From an uncultured Solirubrobacterales bacterium (GTDB lineage Bacteria > Actinomycetota > Thermoleophilia > Solirubrobacterales > Solirubrobacteraceae), in assembly GCA_903953065.1 (NCBI GenBank), contig CAJBIG010000113.1:1-7266 (forward strand): DNA of 7,266 bases, in the 5' to 3' direction. Positions 1 to 5,682 of this stretch are shown in pieces (within the stretch, counting starts at the first letter, position 1; the number at the start of each line of letters is the position of its first letter). Below the pieces are notes generated by a model. The model had not been told where the DNA came from. It did not search any database and saw nothing but the letters and a program-made list of their open reading frames with translations. The translations under genes were made by a program, and so were the position numbers.

Positions 1-866
1 TAGAGACGACGGTCAAGCTCGGATTCACCGGCCTAACCAATCGCCAGGTTCTCGGCGGCGAGTCTTGGGCGGTCAAGGGGACCGTCGGTAAGTTTGTTGC
101 TGGCCAGAGCGTGACGCTGAAGATCAAGCGCAACGGACGCAGGATCCTTACCCGCACGCTCGCGATCACGCAGGAGGGATCGGTCGGCCGCTTCAAGTTG
201 GCGGTCAAGCTCAACCGCGGCGGGTTGCTGACGATCCAAGCGAGCCACGCGGCGACGCCCGAGATGGCTGCTGCAGAGTCGCGCCCTCTAAAGGTGCGCG
301 TCGTCTCCCGCTCAGCGCGCGCAGGCGACCGCGGACTGGCCGTCAAGTATCTGCAGAGCCGGCTCTCAAGGCTCGGCTACGTAGTTGGCAAGCGCGGCTA
401 CTACGACGCTCGCACCGGTCGCGCCGTGCTCGCCTTCCGCAAGATCACGCGGATGGCACGAACGCAGGTGGCCACGAGCGAAGTCTTCAGTCGCCTTGCC
501 AAGGGCTGGGGCCGCTTCAAGGTTCGTTACAAGGATCACGGCCGCCACATCGAGGGCGACATGACGCATCAGGTGATTGCGCTGATCAGCCGCGGCAAGG
601 CTGTGCGGATCTATCCGATGAGCTCCGGCAAGCCCTCGACGCCGACGATCCTCGGCAACTTCTCGGTCTACATGAAGGAGCCGGGAACCAACAGCCACGG
701 AATGATCTTCTCGAGCTACTTCATCCGCGGCTACGCGATTCACGGTTTCGTCGACGTGCCGGTCTACCCGGCCAGCCACGGCTGCCTGCGGATCCCGCCG
801 CCGGACGCCGTCTCGGTTTACAACTGGATCAACATCGGTACGCGCGTCGACACCTACTACCGCTAG
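1..866 (+). CDS. L,D-transpeptidase with peptidoglycan-binding domain, 5'-truncated
   Basis: The gene enters from the left edge: the frame is open from base 3 and 287 residues are visible before the TAG stop, so the true start and any signal peptide lie outside. An internal GTG at 111 is not a credible start, because coding sequence continues upstream of it. Visible residues 1 to about 100 look like a beta-rich, Ig-like segment. Residues about 108-168 (from GDRGLAVKYLQSRL) match a PG_binding_1 repeat. Residues about 172-287 form a YkuD (L,D-transpeptidase) domain with the conserved His247 (YAIHG) and the catalytic motif SHGCLR at bases 774-791, Cys261 being the nucleophile. Family knowledge: these enzymes act outside the membrane and make 3-3 cross-links in peptidoglycan or attach proteins to it. 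pyrE follows after 12 bases on the same strand, so the two may be cotranscribed. The family call is firm; the exact cell-wall role is not known. Confidence 0.93.
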   Translation, partial: ETTVKLGFTGLTNRQVLGGESWAVKGTVGKFVAGQSVTLKIKRNGRRILTRTLAITQEGSVGRFKLAVKLNRGGLLTIQASHAATPEMAAAESRPLKVRVVSRSARAGDRGLAVKYLQSRLSRLGYVVGKRGYYDARTGRAVLAFRKITRMARTQVATSEVFSRLAKGWGRFKVRYKDHGRHIEGDMTHQVIALISRGKAVRIYPMSSGKPSTPTILGNFSVYMKEPGTNSHGMIFSSYFIRGYAIHGFVDVPVYPASHGCLRIPPPDAVSVYNWINIGTRVDTYYR

Positions 867-878
867 CGTCGCTTTTCG

Positions 879-1427
879 ATGGATGCCCGCCAGCGCCTAA
901 TCGAAGAGCTCCGGAGCCACGCTTTGATCATCGGCGAGGTGACGTTGACGAGCGGCGCCGTGGCTCAGTACTACGTTGATTCAAAGCGCGCGATCATGCT
1001 GCCATCCGGTTTCGCGGCGCTAGGCGAGCTGGTCGCTGCCAAAGCTGCCGAGCTAGGCGCTACGGCCGTCGGCGGAATGACGATGGGCGCCGACCCGGTC
1101 GCCTGCTCGGCGCTAGCTGCCGGCGCGAACGTGAAGCTCTTCTTCGTCCGCAAGGAGACCAAGCAGCACGGCCTCGCGCGGCGGATCGAAGGGCCGCTGC
1201 TTGACCCAGGCGAACGCTGCCTGATCGTCGAGGACGTCGTAACCAGCGGCGGTTCGACCGTCCGAGCAATCGAAGCGGTGAAGGAAGGCGGCCACGAGGT
1301 CGTCGGCGTCGTATCGGTGCTCGACCGGCTGGCCGGCGGCGCTGAGGCGATCGAAGCGGCCGGTGGCGCGCCCTACACGGCGCTGACCACGATCGACGAC
1401 GTTTACCCAGACCGCAGCGACCGCTAG
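879..1427 (+). CDS. pyrE: Orotate phosphoribosyltransferase
   Basis: A 182-residue protein, a usual length for compact PyrE enzymes. It joins orotate to PRPP to give orotidine 5'-monophosphate in de novo pyrimidine synthesis, in the cytoplasm. The sequence shows the N-terminal YYVDSKR motif (residues 31-37), the GGMTMGADPVA segment (65-75), the flexible-loop motif RKETKQHG (91-98) that carries catalytic Lys and His, and the PRPP-binding motif CLIVEDVVTSGGS (114-126) with its acidic pair. ATG at 879 is the only sensible start, just after the transpeptidase stop at 866. No Shine-Dalgarno is visible in front of it, so translation may depend on coupling to the upstream gene. No other pyrimidine gene is in the window. 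The gene is convergent with the tRNA that begins 12 bases after its stop. Confidence 0.95.
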   Translation: MDARQRLIEELRSHALIIGEVTLTSGAVAQYYVDSKRAIMLPSGFAALGELVAAKAAELGATAVGGMTMGADPVACSALAAGANVKLFFVRKETKQHGLARRIEGPLLDPGERCLIVEDVVTSGGSTVRAIEAVKEGGHEVVGVVSVLDRLAGGAEAIEAAGGAPYTALTTIDDVYPDRSDR

Positions 1428-1433
1428 CTCGCT
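1416..1433. terminator. Weak inverted repeat between convergent pyrE and tRNA-Arg
   Basis: AGCGA (1416-1420) and TCGCT (1429-1433) can pair as a 5-bp stem around an 8-base loop that contains the pyrE stop codon. It sits at the meeting point of two convergent genes and could act on either strand, but it has no T-run on either side. This is a weak candidate for a bidirectional transcription end; a chance repeat is quite possible. Confidence 0.2.
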
Positions 1434-1438
1434 ACCGA

Positions 1439-1512
1439 TGCCCCGACCTGGATTCGAACCAGGGGCCTGCTCCTTAGGAGGGAGCCGCTCTATCCAGCTG
1501 AGCTATCGGGGC
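1439..1512 (-). tRNA. tRNA-Arg (anticodon CCU, reads AGG)
   Basis: On the minus strand the 74 bases fold as a full cloverleaf. The 7-bp acceptor stem GCCCCGA/TCGGGGC pairs perfectly. The D arm is GCTC-AGCTGGATA-GAGC. The anticodon arm is GCTCC-CTCCTAA-GGAGC, putting CCT at positions 34-36. The variable loop is AGGCC, and the T arm is CCTGG-TTCGAAT-CCAGG. The discriminator base is A at 1439, and CCA is not encoded, so it must be added by the CCA-adding enzyme. An Arg tRNA with CCU reads the AGG codon, which is rare in high-GC genomes. It points away from the transporter operon and toward pyrE. Confidence 0.96.
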
Positions 1513-1524
1513 TTCACTTAAGAA

Positions 1525-1553
1525 AAGATACGCCGCTGCGGCGCAATTGTGCG
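1525..1553 (-). promoter_or_regulatory. Candidate promoter of tRNA-Arg
   Basis: On the minus strand TATCTT (1530 down to 1525) resembles a -10 box and lies 12 bases upstream of the mature tRNA 5' end, leaving a leader of only a few bases. With a 17-base spacer the -35 position reads CGCACA, which matches only half of TTGACA. The -10 placement is reasonable; the -35 is weak. Confidence 0.3.
1531..1543. repeat. Perfect inverted repeat in the divergent intergenic region
   Basis: CGCCGC and GCGGCG flank a single T, giving a perfect dyad (or a 5-bp stem with a CTG loop). It lies inside the spacer of the candidate tRNA promoter and 120 bases before the transporter operon. It could be an operator or a small RNA hairpin; in GC-rich DNA a chance origin is also likely. 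Confidence 0.3.
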
Positions 1554-1574
1554 GGAACGGCCAATCGGTAGTAG
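1547..1574 (+). promoter_or_regulatory. Candidate promoter of the ABC transporter operon
   Basis: The region 1513-1662 must carry the operon promoter, because the upstream gene is a tRNA on the other strand. The best plus-strand pair I can find is TTGTGC (1547-1552) and TAGTAG (1569-1574) with a 16-base spacer, which would give a 5' leader of about 80 bases. Both boxes are poor matches to the housekeeping consensus, so the placement is tentative. I see no convincing riboswitch fold in the leader. Confidence 0.18.
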
Positions 1575-1648
1575 GTTTGCGCCAGCATCTGGGTCGAAGG
1601 TTTCGCATCATCAATGGGGGTCGCACAATCACTGACTGGCTGAAGGTC

Positions 1649-1655
1649 GAGGGAG
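1649..1655 (+). promoter_or_regulatory. Ribosome binding site of the DppC-type permease
   Basis: GAGGGAG lies 7 bases before the ATG at 1663 and is a strong purine-rich Shine-Dalgarno that fixes this start. It falls in the loop of a weak 4-bp stem, GAAG (1642-1645) with CTTC (1656-1659). Confidence 0.7.
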
Positions 1656-1662
1656 CTTCGTA

Positions 1663-2802
1663 ATGGGCACCGGCGTCCCTCATCTCGTCGAACCTTCCTC
1701 AGGCCTCACAGCGGGCGATCCGCTCGAGTTCGGCGCGATTGCCGGCCGCACCCCCTGGCAGCTCTTCTGGCGCAACTTCAAGAAGGACAAGCTCGCGATC
1801 GCCGGCCTCGTCTTCATCGTTCTGCTTGTCATCGCGGCGATTGCCGCTCCGCTGATAACAAAGCTGATCGGCGCATCGCCGCCAAATCTGATCAACACCG
1901 ATGCGCTCGATTCGTTCGGCACGCCGACCGGCCCCAGCTCCGAGCATCTCTTCGGCGTTGACCCTCTAGGCCGCGACGTCCTCAGCCGCACGCTTTACGG
2001 CGCCCGCGTCTCGCTTGAGGTGGCGTTGATTTCAACCGCTCTGGCGACCTTCATCGGCGTCGTCCTCGGCCTCGTCGCAGGCTTCTTCCGCGGCTGGGTC
2101 GATTCGGGGATCTCGCGACTGATGGACGTGCTGCTCGCCTTCCCCGCTTTGCTGCTGGCGCTCGGCCTCGCAGCGGCCTGCTCGCTGGGCGACGGCTGCG
2201 CCGTCAGCACACCGCTTCAAGGAGCCGGGCTGGCGACGATCGTCGTCGGCCTGCTCGGCGCCGCGCTTTCGCTCGCCCGCGGACGCCGCGAGATGGTTGG
2301 CGCGTCACTGATCGTCGTCGGCTTTGGCCTCTTCTTCCTGCTGCTTGGCAGCCTGTTCACAATCAAGATCGAGCCCGGCGCCGGAGTTGTGATCTTTGTG
2401 ATCACGCTTGTCAGCTGGACCTACATCGCGCGAATCGTCCGCGGCCAAGTGCTCTCGCTGCGCGAGAAAGAGTTCGTCGAGGCTTCACGCTCGCTCGGGG
2501 CGTCCGATGCGCGGATCGTCTTCAAGGAAATCCTGCCCAACTTGATCGTGCCGATCATCGTCTACGCGACGCTGATCCTGCCGACCAACATCCTGCTCGA
2601 GGCGGCGCTTTCGTTCCTTGGCGCAGGCGTCCAGCCTCCCAACGCCTCATGGGGCGCGATGATCGCCGAGGCGACCTCGGTCTTCGACACCGCCTGGTGG
2701 TACATGCTCGTGCCGGGCCTCGCATTGCTCTTCACGGTGCTGGCGTTTAACGTCGTCGGCGACGGACTTTCCGACGCTCTCAACCCGCGTCAGGAAGGAT
2801 GA
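1663..2802 (+). CDS. dppC: Peptide-type ABC transporter permease (DppC/OppC family) with an internal insertion
   Basis: A 379-residue inner membrane permease, one half of the channel of a Dpp/Opp-type importer; its likely partner is the DppB-type protein at 4720. It starts with an OppC_N-type segment (PWQLFWRNFKKDKLAIAGL, residues 31-49) and a first membrane helix to about residue 65. It has the typical LFGVDPLGRDVLSRTLYGAR stretch (96-115), helices near 117-141 and 154-172, the cytoplasmic EAA loop (EASRSLGASDARIVFKEILP, 273-292) that contacts an ATPase, and the usual C-terminal end GDGLSDALNPRQ. Family members are typically near 300 residues. The excess here comes from a somewhat long N terminus and an insertion at about 181-238 that contains two further hydrophobic stretches. 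Substrate cannot be read from the sequence; the symbol denotes the family. It is the first gene of the operon and its stop overlaps an ATG in the frame of the next gene. Confidence 0.92.
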   Translation: MGTGVPHLVEPSSGLTAGDPLEFGAIAGRTPWQLFWRNFKKDKLAIAGLVFIVLLVIAAIAAPLITKLIGASPPNLINTDALDSFGTPTGPSSEHLFGVDPLGRDVLSRTLYGARVSLEVALISTALATFIGVVLGLVAGFFRGWVDSGISRLMDVLLAFPALLLALGLAAACSLGDGCAVSTPLQGAGLATIVVGLLGAALSLARGRREMVGASLIVVGFGLFFLLLGSLFTIKIEPGAGVVIFVITLVSWTYIARIVRGQVLSLREKEFVEASRSLGASDARIVFKEILPNLIVPIIVYATLILPTNILLEAALSFLGAGVQPPNASWGAMIAEATSVFDTAWWYMLVPGLALLFTVLAFNVVGDGLSDALNPRQEG

Positions 2803-2833
2803 CCGTGAGCTTCAACTTTGGTTCAAAAACAAA

Positions 2834-2848
2834 CCGGCCGAAAGCCGG
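2834..2848 (+). promoter_or_regulatory. Small stem-loop just before the ribosome binding site of the binding-protein gene
   Basis: CCGGC (2834-2838) and GCCGG (2844-2848) form a perfect 5-bp stem with the loop CGAAA. The hairpin ends directly against the GA-rich Shine-Dalgarno. It has no T-run and is therefore not a standard terminator. It may influence translation start or mark an RNA processing point between the permease and the binding protein. Confidence 0.4.
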
Positions 2849-2850
2849 GA

Positions 2851-2857
2851 AGGAAGG
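2851..2857 (+). promoter_or_regulatory. Ribosome binding site deciding the start of the binding-protein gene
   Basis: AGGAAGG lies 7 bases before the ATG at 2865. It supports that ATG as the main start over the in-frame ATG at 2799. The same heptamer occurs at 2792-2798, where it touches the ATG at 2799 but stands 6 bases from an in-frame GTG at 2805. Confidence 0.7.
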
Positions 2858-2864
2858 TACCCCG

Positions 2865-4637
2865 ATGAAATCGATTCGCGTCTGTTCAGCAGCGCTGGTT
2901 GCGCTGATGTTGAGCCTTGCTGTTGCCGCTTGCGGCTCAAGTGGGAGCAGTAGTGACTCATCGTCCAAGGTCGGTGCCGTTCCGGCCGAGCAGTCGCTGA
3001 CCGGGAAGACCGGCGGCGCCCTGACGGTGCTCGCCAGCTCTGACGTCGATTACATCGATCCCGGCGCCGCCTACTACCAGTTCACCTTCATGGTGACCGG
3101 CGCCACGCAGCGCTCGCTCTTCTCGTTCGGTCCCGATGACGCGGTCGATCCGGTGCCGGACCTCGCAACCGAGGCTGCCGACGTTGCGTCAGACGGCAAG
3201 ACGGTCACCGTGAAGATCAAGCCGAACGTCAAGTTCAGCCCGCCGGTCAACCGCGTCGCCACCTCGTCTGACGTCAAGTACGCGATCGAGCGCGCCTTCC
3301 TGCCAACCGTCGCAAACGGTTATGCCGGCGCTTACTTCGGCGACATCATCGGCGTGGCGGAGTTTCAGGATGGCAAGGCGAAGGACATCTCGGGGATCGC
3401 AACGCCTGACGCGACGACGATTGTCTTCAACCTCAGTCGCGGAACCGGCGGCGTTGTCGCCGGCGCGCTGGCGCTGCCGATTAGCGCCCCGGTACCTAAG
3501 GAGTACGCGGCGAAGTTCGATGCCAAGAACCCTTCGACCTACGGCGTCAATCAGGTGGCGACCGGCCCGTACATGATCGAGGCCGACGCCAAGGGTGCCC
3601 TCACCGGTTACGAGCCGGGCAAGAAGATCAACCTCGTCCGCAACCCCAACTGGGATCGGGCTACCGACTTCCGCAAGGCTTACCTCGACACGATCAACAT
3701 TGAGGAAGGCAACGACGACACCACCGTCGCCTCGCGTCAGATCTTGAAGGGGAACGCGCAGGTCAACGGTGACTTCGGGCCTCCGCCGCCGGTGCTCAAG
3801 CAGATCGTCAGCTCAACGCCGGATCAGCTCGCGCTGACGCCGTCGGGAGGGCTGCGGTACGTGTCGCTGAACACGACGCTGGCCCCGTTCGACAACCTCA
3901 ACGTGCGCAAAGCCGTGCTCGCGGTCTTTGACCGTGAAGCGATGCGCGCAACACGTGGCGGTTCGCTGCTCGGGCCAATCGCCAACCACTTCATTCCACC
4001 GGCGATGGGCGGATTCGATGAGGCAGGTGGTTTGAATGGCACCGGTGTCGACTTCCTCAAATACCCGAGCGGCAACCTGGCTCTCGCCAAGGAGTACATG
4101 AAGAAGGGCGGCTTCCCGAGCGGCATGTACACCGGCGGGAAAGAGCTGCTGATGGTTGGCACCTCAGGCGGCGCCGCGCAGAAGGCCTCAGAGGTCGCGG
4201 CGGCGCAGCTTGAGAAGCTCGGCTTCAAGCCGAAGCTTCGCCTCGTAACGCAGGACTCGATGTACACGAAGTTCTGCAACGTGCCAAAGGCGAAGGTGAT
4301 CATCTGTCCGAACGTTGGTTGGCTGAAGGACTTCAGCGACCCGCAGACGATTCTCGACCCGACCTTCAACGGCAAGAACATCGTTGAGGTCAACAACTCG
4401 AACTGGCCGCAGCTCAATGATGCCGCGGTCAACTCGGCGATGGACAAGGCCGAGGTCGTTGTTGGGGCCGACGCCCGCAACAAGGCGTGGGCAAACATCG
4501 ACCGCCAGATCACGGCGCTGGCTCCGGCCGTGCCGTGGATCTGGGATGACACGGCGAACATCCGCAGCACGGACGTTGCCGGCGTGATCAACAAGTTCAA
4601 CAGCAACTGGGACCTCTCTTTCACCTCACTGAAGTAG
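2865..4637 (+). CDS. Extracellular solute-binding lipoprotein, family 5 (peptide-type ABC importer)
   Basis: A 590-residue binding protein that captures the substrate outside the membrane and delivers it to the permeases. The chosen start gives a clean lipoprotein signal: MKSIR, a hydrophobic stretch, then the lipobox LAVAAC with lipidated Cys23, followed by a Ser/Gly linker (24-34). SBP_bac_5 features include GGALTVLASSDVDYIDPG (50-67), the signature-like SSDVKYAIERAF (134-145) and the late motif GWLKDFSDPQTILDPTF. Cys471 and Cys481 (C-x9-C) may form a disulfide, which is inference. A run of four prolines occurs near bases 3780-3791. The frame is open back to 2799, where ATG overlaps the permease stop, but a start there would put about 22 polar residues before the signal peptide. 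Family 5 proteins bind peptides, but also nickel, heme, sugars or opines, so the ligand is open. Confidence 0.93.
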   Translation: MKSIRVCSAALVALMLSLAVAACGSSGSSSDSSSKVGAVPAEQSLTGKTGGALTVLASSDVDYIDPGAAYYQFTFMVTGATQRSLFSFGPDDAVDPVPDLATEAADVASDGKTVTVKIKPNVKFSPPVNRVATSSDVKYAIERAFLPTVANGYAGAYFGDIIGVAEFQDGKAKDISGIATPDATTIVFNLSRGTGGVVAGALALPISAPVPKEYAAKFDAKNPSTYGVNQVATGPYMIEADAKGALTGYEPGKKINLVRNPNWDRATDFRKAYLDTINIEEGNDDTTVASRQILKGNAQVNGDFGPPPPVLKQIVSSTPDQLALTPSGGLRYVSLNTTLAPFDNLNVRKAVLAVFDREAMRATRGGSLLGPIANHFIPPAMGGFDEAGGLNGTGVDFLKYPSGNLALAKEYMKKGGFPSGMYTGGKELLMVGTSGGAAQKASEVAAAQLEKLGFKPKLRLVTQDSMYTKFCNVPKAKVIICPNVGWLKDFSDPQTILDPTFNGKNIVEVNNSNWPQLNDAAVNSAMDKAEVVVGADARNKAWANIDRQITALAPAVPWIWDDTANIRSTDVAGVINKFNSNWDLSFTSLK

Positions 4638-4665
4638 AGATTCCGCAGCTCGTTGAATTGCCAAT

Positions 4666-4693
4666 GGTCCCTGCCGCAGCCGCGGCGGGGACC
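4666..4693 (+). terminator. Strong intercistronic hairpin after the binding-protein gene (attenuator or mRNA stabiliser)
   Basis: GGTCCCTGCCGC (4666-4677) pairs along its whole length with GCGGCGGGGACC (4682-4693) around the loop AGCC: 12 base pairs, 11 of them Watson-Crick and one G-U. It begins 28 bases after the binding-protein stop and ends 26 bases before the next start. No T-run follows, so it is not a textbook intrinsic terminator. The position resembles hairpins known after binding-protein genes of other ABC operons, which protect the upstream message or reduce read-through, and so raise binding protein over permease. That function is inferred here. Confidence 0.7.
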
Positions 4694-4719
4694 GGACCCG
4701 ACCACCCGGCTCAAATCGA

Positions 4720-5682
4720 ATGATCCGCTACATCCTGCGTCGCCTCCTGTGGGTCGTCTTCCTGCTCTTCGCGGTCAGCTTCATCACCTTCGTGATCTTC
4801 TACCTGCTGCCCTCAGCCGATCCGGCCGCGCTCCGCGCCGGGCGCCAGCCAAACCCGGAACTGGTCGCCACGATTCGGCGCCAACTGGGCCTCGACCAGC
4901 CTTGGTACGTGCAGTACGGCCGCTACATGAAGAATTTGATCTTCCACTTCGACTTTGGCTTCAGCTACCAGAACGGCGTGCCGGTGCGCCAGCTGATCTT
5001 CAGCCGGCTGCCTGCCTCAATCTCGCTCGCCGCCGGCGCCGCGGTGCTCTGGCTCGTGGTCGGGATCGGCGTTGGCATCATCGCCGCCGTCAGGCCGCGC
5101 ACGAAGCTGGACCGGGCGTCGATGGGGATGGCGCTGGTCGGCATCTCGGCGCCGGTCTACTGGCTTGGCCTCGTCGCGCTCTACCTCTTCTCGTCCGACA
5201 TCGGCCTGATCCCGATTCTCCCGGGCGCCAACTCCTACGTGCCGCTCAGCGAAGACCCGTTCGCCTGGTTCACCTCGCTGATCATGCCCTGGTGCGTGCT
5301 GGCGGTCAGCTTCGCGGCGTTCTATTCGCGGCTGCTGCGTGGCAACCTGACAGAGGTCCTCAGCGAGGATTACATTCGCACCGCGCGCGCCAAAGGGCTC
5401 TCCGAGCGGCGCGTAGTCTTTCGCCATGGGCTTCGCTCGGCGATCACTCCGATCGTCACTATTTTTGGCCTTGATCTCGGCATCCTGCTCGGCGGCGCGA
5501 TCCTGACGGAAACCGTCTTCAACATTCCGGGGATCGGGCGGCTCTCCTACTCTTCGATCGTCCGCAGCGACCTGCCGGTGATTCAGGGAACGGTGCTGCT
5601 GGGAGCCTTCTTCATCGTCTTCGCCAACCTCTTCGTCGACATCTTCTACGCCTTCCTCGATCCAAGGGTGCGTTACGAATGA
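4720..5682 (+). CDS. dppB: Peptide-type ABC transporter permease (DppB/OppB family)
   Basis: A 320-residue inner membrane permease of normal family length, presumed to pair with the DppC-type protein to form the channel. It opens with the family N terminus MIRYILRRLLWVVFLL. Hydrophobic helices lie near residues 9-30, 100-123, 134-156, 184-204, 240-262 and 288-311, giving the standard six. The segment RRQLGLDQPWYVQYGRYMKN (53-72) and the FDFGFSY stretch are typical of the large external loop. The EAA-type coupling loop is YIRTARAKGLSERRVVFRHG (218-237). The C terminus LDPRVRYE is the classic family ending. No clear Shine-Dalgarno precedes the ATG, unlike the binding-protein gene, and a strong hairpin lies upstream; lower expression than the binding protein would follow. 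Its stop overlaps the next ATG as ATGA. Function at family level is sure; substrate is not. Confidence 0.95.
   Translation: MIRYILRRLLWVVFLLFAVSFITFVIFYLLPSADPAALRAGRQPNPELVATIRRQLGLDQPWYVQYGRYMKNLIFHFDFGFSYQNGVPVRQLIFSRLPASISLAAGAAVLWLVVGIGVGIIAAVRPRTKLDRASMGMALVGISAPVYWLGLVALYLFSSDIGLIPILPGANSYVPLSEDPFAWFTSLIMPWCVLAVSFAAFYSRLLRGNLTEVLSEDYIRTARAKGLSERRVVFRHGLRSAITPIVTIFGLDLGILLGGAILTETVFNIPGIGRLSYSSIVRSDLPVIQGTVLLGAFFIVFANLFVDIFYAFLDPRVRYE

Noticed and set aside
1439..1512. tRNA gene as an integration site for a mobile element
   Set aside because: There is no integrase, no repeat of the tRNA 3' end elsewhere in the window, and both flanks hold ordinary chromosomal genes with similar composition.
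1614..1643. Nine-codon frame (MGVAQSLTG) in the leader of the transporter operon
   Set aside because: It could be a leader peptide, but it has no ribosome binding site and no regulatory residues or attenuator structure that would support it.
1575..1662. Possible riboswitch or T-box in the operon leader
   Set aside because: Only short 4-bp stems can be drawn, and no known riboswitch core sequence is visible.
1474..1683. Minus-strand open frame of 69 codons ending in APIAQLDRAAPS
   Set aside because: The C-terminal part is a translation of the tRNA-Arg gene itself, a common false gene call; the rest is the intergenic region and has no family features.
3824..4714. Minus-strand open frame of 296 codons opposite the binding-protein gene
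   Set aside because: It has no recognisable domain and lies wholly within the well-supported binding-protein gene and the following hairpin.
4653..5474. Plus-strand open frame of 273 codons overlapping dppB in another frame
   Set aside because: It is Arg/Pro/Ala-rich with no domain, and dppB in this region has a clear family start, EAA loop and C terminus.
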